Both the position numbers and the translations under genes were made by a program. A stretch of 64,000 nt of DNA, taken from Polytrichum commune. Taxonomy: Eukaryota; Streptophyta; Polytrichopsida; Polytrichales; Polytrichaceae. The notes below the pieces were generated by a model. The model did no database searches and was not told the origin of the DNA. It saw only the letters and a list, made by a program, of their open reading frames with translations. Below are positions 49,401-61,799 of this stretch, one piece after another (position 1 is the first letter of the stretch; each line of letters starts with the position of its first letter). The DNA lies in the NCBI GenBank assembly GCA_950295325.1, contig OX485804.1:37808429-37872428 (forward strand). Direction: 5' to 3'.

Positions 49401-52400
49401 ATGCTCAATAGACGACGTAATTGGGGGGGGGGGGGTTGTATGACCATTTAATGAGCATGAGAATCTTCACTTTGATAATGTATAAGATACTCATAAGGGC
49501 TCTGGAAATCACGAGGAAACTGGCTATTGCCTCGCTTTGGATTTGCCAATCATCTTGTACTAATCTCGTGTTTCATATCCTGGGAGAAGTGGACTAGTTG
49601 GATAAAGTAACCATTTAAGACCCATCTACCTTATCATCAAGTTTCAATCCTCATTGTTGAACTACTCATTCCAGCACACTTTGGGTTGAGGATCTACGAA
49701 AGTGAAACAATGTTAACATATTTGTTGCATTATATGGATGTCCCATCAGGTGTTTCGCTCAATTGATTCAGGGTCTGTCAAGGGGTTTGCGAAGAGTGTT
49801 ATGGAGGCTCAGGCACAGGTAAGCTGGCCTAACTCGCTTACTTACCTTAATCAGACACCTATATTTGAGTGGCGTGTGGTTAGGTGTGGATCTGAGAACG
49901 GCCACCAAAAAGACATGTAATTAAAAGAGATTGGATGGACCATGTGCTCAAAAACTGTTAACCATTCTAGGCCTAATAATAGCTAACTTCATTGAGGGAC
50001 CTATGTGATCATATAATAGGAAAGAGAACCTTCACTTTGATAATGAATAAGATATTCTTACGAGCTCCAGTAATCATCAGGAAAATGGCTATGGCTTTGA
50101 TTTGGATTTGCTAATCATCTTGCATCAATCACATGTTTCATATTGTAGGAGAAAAGGGTGCAGAGCCAAAAAGTGTCCATTTTAAGTCCGCTTACCTCAT
50201 GTATGTGGACAATCCTCGCAGCATCTTGTGTGGGGAAAGAACATAGCTGTGGACATAAGCATTCAAATGGCCTACATCAAAGCAATTCGATCCGCCCAGC
50301 ATTTCATCTACATTGAAAATCAGTACTTCATTGGTTCCTCTTACAACTGGCCTGACTACTGTGCTGCTGGTAAGCTCTGCACACAAATAGATATCACATT
50401 GCTATTTTCCATTTCTTTTCTTTGACATTGATTAATTATTCAGAAGATGGACTTGGGGTGGGGGGCAATGATCTGTATTGTGCTCATTATTAATCAGAAA
50501 TCATATATTCCACTACCATAGTATTTCCCTTTATCCATCTGAAACTGAAGATCTGATATGACTTTTAAAAGACAAGCTTTTGAAACTGTCAGAGTTCTCA
50601 AATAAACCCAGTATCTCATATTAACCTGGACATAGATTTCCTTTAACTATGTCTTTTTCTATTTCGTTATCTTATGAATAGGTGCCAACCAACTGATACC
50701 GATGGAACTTGCACTAAAGATAGCATCCAAGATTAAGGAAGGCCAGCTGTTTGCTGTATACGTTGTCCTTCCTATGTGGCCTGAGGGTGTCCCTGATAGT
50801 GCTGCCATGCAAGAGATTTTATATTTCCAGGTATGTTCTTGGAAATGACAAGACATATAAAGTTACTTCAATAAACACTTCCTATTTGTAAGAGAGTTGA
50901 TTGAAAGAACCATGTCATGACCGGCCATATATAATCCCCGATGATTCATAATTCAGGCACAAACCATGAAGATGATGTATGGAGTGATTGCTGATGCGTT
51001 GCGAGAAGTTGGGAAGCTTGGAGAACGACATCCTCGTGACTACCTGAATTTTTACTGCCTTGGTAACCGCGAGGTCAAGAGCAAAGCAGAGATTGACAAC
51101 CCACCTGCTAACCCACCTGATGAAAACTCAAAGCAGGTGAGCTTTCTAAGCCAACCATCATTATTTTCTAATATTGTTAATGTAGAACAACATTCCAACT
51201 TGTACCTAACCCTATTCTGCTTTCCTATCACACTTGCCAATAAAAAATAAGCTGCGTGTACATTTAATGCCACAATTGTTCCAAGTATCTTCTGCATTAA
51301 TTTCTGAATGTGTTCGTCAATCTAAGAGTTCATTGATTGGAGATTCAAGTACTCCTTCTAGAATTTGGATTTGAAGCATCACATAGCAACAAGCTTGCAA
51401 GGTTGTGAAGGAAATATATCGCCTCATGTTTGCTTTGTCTGGTTCCTCTCCTATCCAGGGCCAAGTTCAAAAGTACAGGCGGTTCATGATCTATGTTCAT
51501 GCCAAAGGTATGGTTGTCGATGATGAATACATCATTTGTGGCTCAGCCAACATCAATCAGCGGTCTATGGACGGATCCCGAGATACCGAAATTGCCATGG
51601 GAGGTTACCAACCTCATTACACCTGGGCTCGAAAGCGGAGGCACCCACTTGGTCAGGTGAGCCTATGATGACTTCCTTATGCATACTGAAGCTCAAAAGA
51701 ACCGATTCAGCAATTTTGTATCTTTAACTGATCCCATAGGCCCTTCAAATTGTGATGTTCACTATTGAATTTATAACGGTGTTTACATTTTGAGCACATA
51801 ATCCAATTTCATTTTAACACATGTTATTTTAGTGTCCATTCTTGACTACAAGCTTTGTCATGCACCACTCAAACATAGGCGTCTATTAAGGAGAGTGACC
51901 ACGTAAGGCACACATACCTTACATGTTTTACACAGTGTGACTAATGTAAGGATATCATCCTTCAGAACAATATGTTAAGATCATCCACCTCTGATGGGAG
52001 TACAGGTGCAAAAGTGGTAAGAGCTTAAAGTAAATACTCTTACTCCTCCAAATGATCACATAGGCCTTCCCAATTGGGTTCACCACTCAACCCAGAATGA
52101 TGTCCTCTTGAGCATGTGTCTTTTTGACCCAAAAGTTTTAAGAGCCTAAAATGTCCACTCTCTTGTAACACGTGTCTTTTTGGTGTCCGCCTGATTAAGA
52201 GAGTGACCACATAAGGCACACATACCTTCAGGTATGTGGCCTTAAACAAGCACTGGTCTTATACAGATGCCTGTATTTGAGTGGTATATGGCAAGGCTTG
52301 TAGTTGAGAATAGACGTGTTATGAAGAGATTGGACTGTGCTCAAAATAAGGATACCATTCTAGGTTCAGTAGTCAACACAATTGGGAGGGGCTTTTGTGA

Positions 52401-52987
52401 TTGCTGAAAGAGAAAGAAGTATTTTCACTTTGACCTCTAATAACTTTTGCATCTTAAATCCAATTTTGACACTTGAAATGATAATCTAATTGCTCACCAA
52501 TGGGACAATTTGCAGTCCCAAACAACAGCCACAAGTGTATGCATCGTTGGAAGTGTTCATTTTAGGCTTGCATACCTTTGTGCCTTATACAGAACATCAA
52601 GCTTGAGAACAATCTCTTAGGAGCATCCACCTTCAATGTAACGCTTATTATTATAGTCCAAGGAGCTCACAGAATTTTATTTTTTTGCAGATTCATGGAT
52701 ACCGGATGTCTCTATGGGCAGAGCATTTGGGTGAGGTAAAACCTGTATTTGTGGATGCTGGAAGTTTGGAGTGTGTGACTGAAGTAAACAAGATGGCACA
52801 GGCTAACTGGGAACAATACATTGCGGAAGAAGTCACTGACATGAGAGGTCACTTAATGCCATACCCCATTCAAGTGAACGCTGATGGAACTATTGCAGCT
52901 CTTGAAGGACATGAAACTTTTCCAGATGTAGGTGGAAATGTTTTAGGGACCAATCAGCCAAAATTGCCTGACAGCTTAACAACCTAA
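43479..52987 (+). CDS. PLD: C2-domain phospholipase D (beta/gamma/delta class), 11 exons
   Basis: Hydrolyses membrane phospholipids to phosphatidic acid, normally Ca2+-dependent, at membranes. Exons: 43479-43716, 44775-45769, 46395-46511, 47984-48178, 48966-49217, 49750-49818, 50222-50369, 50682-50830, 50957-51136, 51459-51656, 52691-52987; all GT-AG and phase-consistent; 945 residues. A C2 domain spans about 115-270 ([27 protein letters not shown]). Catalytic HKD 1 is [10 protein letters not shown] (His459, Lys461, Asp466); HKD 2 is [12 protein letters not shown] (His795, Lys797, Asp802). IYIENQYF and the family C-terminus ETFPDVGG are present. No defect is seen. Exon 1 is the weak point: it adds a Gly/His-rich 79-residue extension and a phase-1 join. 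If wrong, ATG 44843 starts an 843-residue protein, close to seed-plant PLD delta. Introns hold DR1 copies and a CACTA-like element. Identity is very sure; exon 1 is about even odds. Confidence 0.93.
44400..44530 (+). repeat. DR1 fragment in PLD intron 1
   Basis: Marks: GGATACCTATATTTGAGTTG, TTAGGTGTGGATTTAAGCAC and TGCGTGCTCAAAATATGCTA. It lies in the first intron of the model. Confidence 0.7.
46765..47690. mobile_element. CACTA-like inverted-repeat element in a PLD intron
   Basis: The left end CACTAAATATCCCAATTAG is inverted at the right (CTAATTGGGATATATTTAAT then GTAGTG). A further match, GTGAGGGTGG, lies on both sides. CACTA...TAGTG tips and repetitive subterminal sequence fit a non-autonomous CACTA element. 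I could not find a matching 3-bp duplication (ATA left, AAG right), so the edges or the family may be wrong. 926 bp, no coding frame. Confidence 0.55.
46850..47050. repeat. short-unit array, GGCACTTGGCACTATTCA
   Basis: Six or seven imperfect units of about 27-35 bp inside the CACTA-like element. They could be its subterminal repeats. Confidence 0.7.
48258..48277. repeat. short telomere-like tract
   Basis: Nearly three TTTAGGG units, in PLD intron 4 (between the HKD 1 exon and the next). Confidence 0.8.
49240..49660 (+). repeat. DR1 copy in PLD intron 5
   Basis: A nearly full copy: GGACACCTATAGTTGAGTGG at the left, TGCTTAAAATAGGATAACCA, GCATGAGAATCTTCACTTTG, and TTTAAGACCCATCTACCTTA at the right. 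A run of 13 G lies within, at 49423-49435. Confidence 0.85.
49815..50205 (+). repeat. DR1 copy in PLD intron 6
   Basis: Starts at or within a few bases of the exon end (49818). Marks: CAGACACCTATATTTGAGTG, TGCTCAAAAACTGTTAACCA, AGAACCTTCACTTTGATAAT and, near the right end, TTTCATATTGTAGGAGAAAA. It fills nearly the whole intron. Confidence 0.85.
51735..51930 (-). repeat. DR1 fragment in PLD intron 10
   Basis: Marks: TTTTGAGCACATAATCCAAT, GCACCACTCAAACATAGGCG and ACCACGTAAGGCACACATAC. It is followed in the same intron by a second minus-strand fragment and a plus-strand fragment. Confidence 0.75.
52055..52245 (-). repeat. DR1 fragment in PLD intron 10
   Basis: Marks: GATCACATAGGCCTTCCCAA, TTGGTGTCCGCCTGATTAAG and ACCACATAAGGCACACATAC. 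The right ends of this copy and the preceding fragment are nearly identical. Confidence 0.75.
52250..52440 (+). repeat. DR1 fragment in PLD intron 10
   Basis: Marks: ATGCCTGTATTTGAGTGGTA, GACTGTGCTCAAAATAAGGA and AACACAATTGGGAGGGGCTT. It is inverted relative to the fragment just before it, making a small inverted pair. Confidence 0.75.
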
Positions 52988-53185
52988 TGTAACTAACAAC
53001 TCTTGACCAAGGATCCAGATAGATCACCAAAAAATCCTTGAATGGTCTTCCATTTTTTGTACATGGGAGTCTCAGCAATCTCATTTCTTAGGATGTATCT
53101 TTGGTAATTAATCCGCTGCTGTGTCCGTGTCACAGCTTGTATTTTTAGCTGTATCAGTTTTTCACCTCATTTATTCAGTTAGGAA

Positions 53186-53191
53186 AATAAA
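53186..53191 (+). terminator. candidate PLD poly(A) signal
   Basis: AATAAA about 200 bp after the PLD stop codon. Plant signals are loose, so this is only a plausible site. Confidence 0.4.
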
Positions 53192-53199
53192 AGACTGCG

Positions 53200-55260
53200 C
53201 TTGAGAGCAAATGAGGTTTGGGAGAAGAGAATTTAACTTTTCGGGCGTATGTTTTCCTCATTTCATGTATGATGGCAGGGTTAATAAGCCTTGAACCCAT
53301 TCGCGATCATCAAGCTACAATTGATGTATTGTCCATTTTAGAGACATGCATTTGTTCAAAGACTAGATGATAAGTGAAGTGTGGGTTTAGGCCATATATT
53401 TCATTATTTTTTCTTGATTTTGAAGGGTAGGTGTGAAGGTGTGTTGGGTCAAGTTTTGTAGAAATTTGCAGGTTTGCTGGAAGCAGTTTTTTGTGCATTA
53501 AAGATAATTGAAACAAAACTCAATATTAAAAGTGTTTGACATTTTATGTTGTGTATTAATACTGCCAGAACAAGGAGGAAATTGGGATTGTAACTAAAAA
53601 TCTTAGTCTAACAAACACTGTTTCCACTGATTTCCGAACTGCTAACGTGCATCCAGGGACTACATTGGGGAAGAGAATTGTATCGCTTATCAATTTCAAT
53701 GTTTGTTGTAATGGCCTGGTTCTGCAGTTCCGTCTTTCATCCAATTGGATCATCTTACGGAGGTCTCTGCATCACTTTGTTATTTTAAGGAGTTAGCCAT
53801 TTTGTCATCATCTTGATAAACCTTTAGTCCCATAAGTCTTTTGGCTTCTTGGATTTTATGATCAATTTCATTCCATTTCACTTGGTTTGTGTATGCTTGT
53901 TCCTTGGACAATTGTGATATGTGTCCATCAAAAATAAATTGAAGAAAGCACTTGACAATCAAGGTTGTCAATGGAGCATGTCCTAGTTGCATGTCTTTCA
54001 TTTTGCTTTGTTCATTTCAGCACTTCTTGTACTTTTACACTGGTAGAACATGTAGTCATAATCTTGGAACTCACCAAAATTTCTTTGGCTTTCAATGTAT
54101 ATTATGTAGGAAGGAAAGATCCAACGAATGTGTAAGGTTTGAAAGAAGGGGGAAAGATGAGAGAATTACAACGCAGCAATGGACATAGAAGGAAGGAAAA
54201 CTAGAATTTACTTGTTTTTTGTTGACATATTACCAATAATGTGATGCCTTTATAGGTTTTCTTTTTTCGTTTTGAATATTAACCCTTCGAGGCCCAAGGA
54301 GCCCAATTTGGGCCTTAAGATTTCATAGGAATGGATTTAAGACTACTTCTTGATGTTTTACCTAAAAGTGTCAAAACTGACATTACCTAAAAGTTAGCCA
54401 TTTTATCGTATGCGCTTTCCCAATGGAAACATGCAAATTATGTATTTCAAATCTAAAGGAGATTTGAGCTCGTGTGAATGACCAATACTCAAATATACAC
54501 CATGCATATCTAATTACTGTTGTTACAAATAATTTTATTGTCACTTTGTTTCTATGGGTAGTGCTAAATATGGATCCAATCCCGTAGGCCAAATACTTGT
54601 TACTTCAATACTTGTTAGGAGTTCATACAAATCATCACATATCCCGTATAAACACACACTCTTTTTCAAGGATGAAGGGCGGAGGGGTTGATTTGTAGAG
54701 GTGAATGAAAATGACATAGTGATTGAGATTGTATACTACTTCAAGCCAAAATAAAATTTGGATAACTCCATGTTTATCAACAAAGTCCAATTTTAGCACA
54801 ACCCTTTATGGTATGTGATGTTATAAGGAATCTACTAACCTCATCACAAATAATGTTTATGAGGTGAGGTGATAAAGTTATGCATGCAAATAGGTAGCCA
54901 AGGATTCGTGACAACCATGTAAATCAATGGTTGAAGTGTTTAAAACGCCTTATAACTCAGATATATTAAAACAATGTTGACCCCATAATTTGAGTATCAG
55001 AGAAACCCTGAATGAGTATAGTGAAATGAATCCGCCATAAACTTGTGGGGAGTAGGCGACTATCATATATATATATATATATATGTATATCATGTGCTTG
55101 CTATGATGTTAATGAAATATGCTATTTTAATGCATGTTAAACTAAAAATAAGGCGGTATGGTGTGAATTGGAGACAATTTCTTTCAAACTCAATCAATAT
55201 TGTCTGAGTGCAGCTCCATGAAGACTAGTCATTGTGATTTTTTTTCCTTCCATCTTTAGT
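53200..55260. other. no gene seen downstream of PLD
   Basis: AT-rich, with a short (AT)n run at about 55065-55083. No recognisable coding region or element. Confidence 0.5.
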
Positions 55261-55264
55261 ATTA

Positions 55265-56590
55265 CCAAAAGGATCTGTAAAGCCAAAAGGCTAATGGGAA
55301 TAAAGTACATTCATGATGGTTTCCTAACACCACATTCTCACATAGCGATGGAAACTTATCTCTTCTGGGATTATATATGGGACATACCAACACAAAGTGT
55401 GCATGGTTTTTAGGTGCAATTTAAGAGCAAAAGTGGCATAATATATTATCTCTAGATATAGGGACACTCAACCACCATCCAATTTCAAAGGAATTAATGC
55501 AAAACATTGAATCAATCTTATTATGAGCCACCGTACGTTCTATCACACCCATGTTTCCATATTGAAATGAATTGAAATAAAATTGGTTTTAGAGTTTAGG
55601 AATCCAAAAACCATCTTGGACTAAAGGTACATCAAGATGGTGTTAAAAAGCTAATTCCCTACAATATGAAAATGTAGTGGTCTTTGTGAGGTAGAGGCTA
55701 ATATGAGGTTGATGACCCAATTGGAAGAAAGATTTGTGACTGTCTAGTACTACTTTATCAAATATGGAAGGAAACCTATTTGTAATGGAGTTGTAGAGGG
55801 GACATTCTAACACAATGTGTGCCTCATTTTCAACTACATTTGTAAGAGCAAAAGTGGCATGATGTGTAATTGGTAGGGATTGGATAATCGACTACTGGCT
55901 AACTTCAATGGCGAGTCTAAGATTCAAGGTGCAATAAGAAACAATGATTTTGAGCGAGGGTGGTGTCAATGGTTGCTTTAAGTGTGATTCACAGTCATAG
56001 TTGAGAAAGTTATTGAGGTGAAGACAATATGATCTCTTTTCCGTGAGATGAAAAGAGTTTCCACTCTTTGGCAAAGGAGGTGGCCTTCTCAAGAGCATTA
56101 ATGAAATGAAATGAAATTCAAGATTTAGAGTCAGGAAGCCAAAAGGCTTATGGGAATAAAAGTACATCAAGACAATGTCAAAGAAGTTAATCCCCTAGAT
56201 TAACGAAGTGTGATTGCCTCATTAAGACAAAGGTTAGTATCAACATGATGGTCCATTTGGGGGGGGGGGGGGGGGGACTTGAGACTACCTAGTACTACAT
56301 TATGAAATAAGATAGAAAAATTATCGCTAATGAAGTTGTAGAGGGGACACTCCAACACACACAGTGCGCCTCATTTTCAAATGCATTCTCATAACATAAT
56401 CGACATAATCTTTTATCCCTAGAGATTGGGATAGTCAACCACCACCTGCCAGGTTCAATCACAAGTCTATGATTTTGAGGTGTGATCAGTAAGCAACAGA
56501 TGATTTTGTGTTAGAGATGGTGTCAATGGTTGCTCCAAATGTGATTTCTAGTGGTGATGGTGAGGAGGAACTTTGCAAGTGCACAACAAA
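55265..56590 (-). pseudogene. three direct copies of a degenerate coding segment
   Basis: About 55265-55600, 55600-56140 and 56140-56590 repeat the same order of marks: GGAATAAARGTACATYMARA, TTGTAGAGGGGACAYTCYAA and GGTGTCAATGGTTGCT. On the minus strand each encodes a remnant like ENEAHIVLECPLYNSI with a Cys-x2-Cys nearby, and all three copies have stops and frame breaks. This Cys/His pattern resembles the zinc-binding tail found behind reverse transcriptases of plant non-LTR elements, but that link is inference. A run of 18 G (56259-56276) lies in the last copy. Confidence 0.55.
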
Positions 56591-56599
56591 TGTTCTACA

Positions 56600-57285
56600 T
56601 TTTTTAATCATTATATATATATAATGTCCTTACTACCAAAGGCATTGAAGAGATGTGCATGATGAGATTTTGTTCTTCCTTTGGCAATGTGACACGTTTT
56701 GAAGGTGCTTCATGGACATGATGCTCATGTCAGGTGGGGTGGGAACTTAGAGTTTCTTTTTGTGGGAACATCGTCATCAAACCGGGCTCTTCATTGTCAA
56801 AAGGATTGAAAGGCTTGAGATTCTTTATATTGTGGGATGAATTAATAGCATCTGCAGGGGGTGAAGCCATGCCACATTCAGACTGCCAAGAAGAACATCT
56901 CACTAAGTTAATACAAGTCGAGTTATAGCTAGAATAAGTTTGCAGCTCTAACTCAAGACCTTCCCGATTGATTAGAACAAGCGGCAAGTGATTATTATAG
57001 ATGCGCCCAATTTCGTCGGTGACCCCAATTCTGACACTATTTCTACTTCAAAGCGGGCAACAACATAGTTCCAAAAACATAGTTCATTTTGTTATTTTGA
57101 TAATGTGAGACTCTAAATGACAACGCTTAAGAATATCTGGTTTTTGGGGTGGGGGAGGGGAAGGGGGAGGGGCACTGGATTAGGTCGCGAATTGTTTCAT
57201 GTAGTTGGCGGATTGTGAATCATAAAGATCGTCATTTCAAGTATCATAATCAAAGTTCAGATGCGAATATTAGAAGAAACCAAAG
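56600..57285. other. unassigned intergenic
   Basis: No gene recognised. Contains a G-rich stretch near 57145-57175. Confidence 0.4.
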
Positions 57286-57289
57286 TGAA

Positions 57290-57422
57290 CACTCTTTATT
57301 TTTTTAAATGACAAAGAAAGCCTTTTGAATTATGTTAATTATTGAACCTGAAATGATCTCTGTGTTTTGAACACATTATCTAATCTCATCATTGCACATG
57401 TCTATCTAATGTTTGTTTCTAA
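57290..57422 (-). repeat. DR1 fragment
   Basis: Marks: CAAAGTGAACACTCTTTATT, TGTGTTTTGAACACATTATC and TGTCTATCTAATGTTTGTTT. It ends at the telomere-like tract. Confidence 0.6.
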
Positions 57423-57456
57423 CTAAACCCTAAACCCTAAACCCTAAACCCTAAAC
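57423..57456. repeat. interstitial telomere-like repeat
   Basis: Almost five perfect CCCTAAA units (34 bp), the plant telomere type. It sits exactly where a DR1 copy breaks off. Confidence 0.9.
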
Positions 57457-57839
57457 TCACATATGGGTTTTTATTTACGGAGAGGAATTACATATGGCCC
57501 ATACACCACTATACGTAAACGAGGTCAAGGACAATTGGCTCAAGTACTCAATTACACTATGATTATAACAACGCTCAACTCACGTACTTTGACCCCACTC
57601 ATGAATGTGTCACATGATCACTTTGAAACTTTTCGATTATGCTCACATGGCGAGAGGAGTAGATAGGTCCGAATTATAAGGTATGTGGCCCTATTGTGGG
57701 CATGTCCAACTCCAATGACAATTTTTGCCTTTGGATCATATCTCGAATTGTCTCTTTAGGGTAGCAACTATAAATCATTTCAAGTCTAGAAATCATACTC
57801 GAGATGCAAAAGTTTGAAAGAGTCAAAACAAAGACTTAT

Positions 57840-58065
57840 GTTGTCTTTGAGTGACCACATAGGTCTTTATATATAAAATGTGTTAAACATTGAGCATAAA
57901 ATTCTGCCCATATTTGAGCACATTGTCTAGTCGCATTATGACATGAGTGTTTTAATTGATGTATGTTCTTAAGTACAAGTCTTGTCAAATACCACTCAAT
58001 ATAGGTGTCCAGTTAAGAAAAGTGAGCACATAAGGTCCACGCACCTTATATGCTAGATAGAGCTT
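57840..58065 (-). repeat. DR1 fragment
   Basis: Marks: GTGACCACATAGGTCTTTAT, TTTGAGCACATTGTCTAGTC, CAAATACCACTCAATATAGG and GTCCACGCACCTTATATG at the right end. Confidence 0.7.
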
Positions 58066-58069
58066 CAAA

Positions 58070-59235
58070 CCAACAATAACACATAGACTAGGCACATTAG
58101 AGTGAAATTCTTAAGTTCACCAATTTAGCCTTGAAAACTTTACGAGCAAACCAAAGATGGGTTTTGGTGACCCTATAGGACCAAAGTACCGCAAAGAGTT
58201 TTAATTTTTCCTTACATTGAGGTGAAAAGAAAAATATGAGAGCCACATTTTGATGTGACATTCATTGTAGTGGCCATATTTTGTTCATAAAATAACCGGA
58301 TTGTGATTACAACCACAAATTGTTGTCAAATTGTCTAAGATGAGATGTGTAATAATGCTACACCGGTGACAAGGAAGGAAGAAAAAAAAATGTTACTACA
58401 ATATACTTGTTCAAAAGCTTAGACTATGGTAATATTACAATTCTCATGGAAAGCTCTTTGGAGGAGTGCACATCATTCCGTTTTTAAGGACTTGGTACTT
58501 GTTGCAAAAGCCACCCACAAGGGCCGGTTCGTACAAAGTAAAAAGAGCCTTAAGCTATCAAAGTATTCATTCATCATGTCTTCTTGTCCCTTGCCATTAG
58601 AAAACATCATGGTCCTCAACAACATGATTTCAAATAACTATTTTGTTAATTCAACGTGCCTCAATCTAGAGTCCTCGTAATTTTTAGTGCCCATTTTACA
58701 AGCATGTCGTTTGGGGCCACGTTTTCTACTATTTGATGTCATACTCAAAAATTTGAAATTGTGGGTGTTTTACATGCACTACAAGAAAAAGGGGGGGGGG
58801 GGGGTTGATGGCACCTCCCAAATGACAAGAGTCATAAGAGGTGTGTCACAAAATTTCTTTTATTGTGTTATTCATCCCAAAGTGATCTCAGGTTTGACAC
58901 TAAAAATGGTATATATGTAGCAACACATCCTTATAACCCTTGTTTTATGGGAGGTGTAATCTAAACAACAATCCCTCTCCCACCTCCCCCGCAACAACAA
59001 CCACAAAGAAAGAGCATGAAAGGAACCCATGACATTTTTCATGATGCCCTTTGGTGTTGAAACAACTACACCAATTATGAAAATTATGGGTCACACTAAA
59101 TACATTGGGGATATTTTGTGGGTACGCATTATTTACTAACCCACAATATATAACATTGGAGGTCCAAGAAACAAATGATGTCAATATCTCCTTCAAATCT
59201 TGTTGGTTTCCACATTAAAAAATAACTCACACACA

Positions 59236-59275
<40 letters not shown>

Positions 59276-61795
59276 ATTTATCTTGTAGAACTTCTCATGT
59301 TCTTTCTAAAGACACCAATACCACCTCCTAACTCTCAACCAATTGGATGTAATGACCATTCAAAGATCAAAGTTACATCTCCCTTCAAGAGACAAATGCA
59401 TGTTGAGTTTTGGTGGTTTCTCCCTGAAATCTTGGACTTTAGGAAGTGAGTTTATGCCCATTAAATTCACATTCTCAATTGCTTTTAATGGATTTCTTAC
59501 CCAAAACTAGAAGTGAAAAATGAGAACATAGCAAGTGGCTGAAGATTTGCTTATAACTAGCATTGCACACTATTTTCATGCATGGTCATGTATATCATGA
59601 ACCACACTATAATGATATGAAAGGTAAGCCATACTATGCATATGCCCAAATTACTACCATAACCAATGTATTTGATTAAATGGACATTCTCAATGTAGAC
59701 CCCTCCAACATTGTTTGCGCAAATTTTACAAGCATGTAGTTTGGACCAATGTTTTCTGCTACATAGATTAGGGCCACTTCACACTAGAGCTTGAGGGCCC
59801 ATGGCCCATGATACAAATTACACTCTAAACTTTGTTGTATCACACATGTGGCAACCAAAGTGCACATGATATTACGAAGTTATGTAGTCTTAACATGGAT
59901 GCCTAATAAAATAAAATTAGTGTAGCATGTGACATTATGGAATAACACAAAGTGCAACATTGTAATATTTAAATTGGAGCTCACAATTGGCCAAGCTAGG
60001 TGCTTAAAGGTTTGAATATCGAGATTTGAAGCAACAAGATGCACGCGCATCACTAATGAGAAGCAATCGACAACACTTCCATTATATTGAGCGTCGATGA
60101 AATCCAATATGTACAAGAGATTTGTCTTGTTTGTGACAAATGATACCAATTGGTATGGATCATCTGATGATAAACTGGTATTGATCCTCTTGAATGAGAT
60201 AAGGATACAAGACCTAGAGTGTTGTGGGGACACAACCAAAACAACTAGCCACACTCCTTGTAGTAGGGAGTGTAGGAAACTTGAAGGAGCAAGTTGAGAT
60301 CATTGTGGATAACGATGATGATGATGATTCTTTCCTCCTGAACACATGCTAAATCCTTAAATCTTGCCCAAAATGACTACTACCTCTAACTCTCGCCTCA
60401 CGAATCTCATCATTGGATTATCACAAAATATAAGTCATTTACCATGGTAGACGTTGTACAAAATATGGATTTCAAATTTATTCCACAAGGATTGTGCACC
60501 CAAGTGTTATGTATTCAAGGAGTAACTTTAGATTGATATTGGTGTTAGAATCCAAACTTCCTTGAATGCTAAAACCCTCTAAGTGGATAAATGGTATGTA
60601 GCCCCCCCCCCAACATGCAGGAGGTTTTGTGGAGCTTGAAATTCACAATTTGTGAAATCCACAACTCTCACTAATCCCAAAGCTCCCTGACAAATTGATT
60701 AGCGATATATTGAAGTTTGATTTTCCATGCCTACCAACTTAGTACAACGGAGTCCCTAGCAATTGAGCACTTTGTGCACTAGCTGCATAATAGAACACAA
60801 TTTTTCTTTGCCGAATTCCCCACGATCAATTGTTTTGCAAATTTAGAATCACATTAGACTGCTGCAGTTATAAAAAAATTTGAACACATGTTGTCAGAAT
60901 CTTGCAAGTTTTTTGGGTAGAGTATTGAGCTTCAAATTTGTCCTAAACTTAATCAATCCAAGCCTCCTCACCAACTACCTCCAAACTACAAAACCTTAAA
61001 CCCTCCTCCACATCACCAAAACCCTTCAAAATATTGATCCAATTTGAGAAATGATGACACATGGCACATTGTGGGACAACTTGGTGCAATGCAAGGTTGT
61101 GGTTGACTTCTTTGGTGGTTTGCATTAATGATAGAACCCATGATATAAAGGAGAGAGATGTGTCAATAAGGAGTGAGATTTGAATTGAGAACATCCGTTC
61201 CCTAAGATTTTAGGATATTAGAGAGTGAGTGACTTTATGGGAGTTGATATTATGGGGTTTAGGGTGTATGTGATAGGTCGAGAAATTGAAGATGGTCAAA
61301 GTTTACTTTACACTAGACCCTAGGAACCTAAGGGACCCAAACAAAATTTGAATGGATGAGAAATCTACGTGGTGTCCTACACAGCACCAAGTGGATAATG
61401 TTTCATGATATATTGGATATTGTGTCAGGCCCATCAAAAAGAGGTGGGTCTAACATAAAACTAGGGATCGTGGCAAGCAATTAAATTGCCATTGGCTCCT
61501 AGATATATTATGTCGCCATGGTGGGGTCCCAAACCACCTACTAGTTTAAATTGTCCATAAAATATGTTGCGATCCCTCAACATGGTCCACTTTGACTTCA
61601 CACTAAGTTTGAGGACTCATCAATCGCAACATTGGATTTCTATCTCCCACATCACTTCTTTTGGATGATTTTCAAGGACTTTTAGATTTCCATGGTCATG
61701 GCCCTTGATCTATGTGCAAAGCGACCCTTAGTGCATGCCATGTTGTAGAATGCAAAAAGGCGGGTATAATAATATGGCATTTCCATGGAAGAGGA
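58070..61795. other. gene-poor region with microsatellites
   Basis: Holds a 14-G run at 58791-58804, a (CA)n tract at about 59227-59274 and a 10-C run at 60602-60611. A roughly 50-bp segment around TTTTACAAGCATGTMGTTTG recurs at about 58692 and 59727, suggesting another dispersed repeat. No supported gene. Confidence 0.5.
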
Positions 61796-61799
61796 GAGT

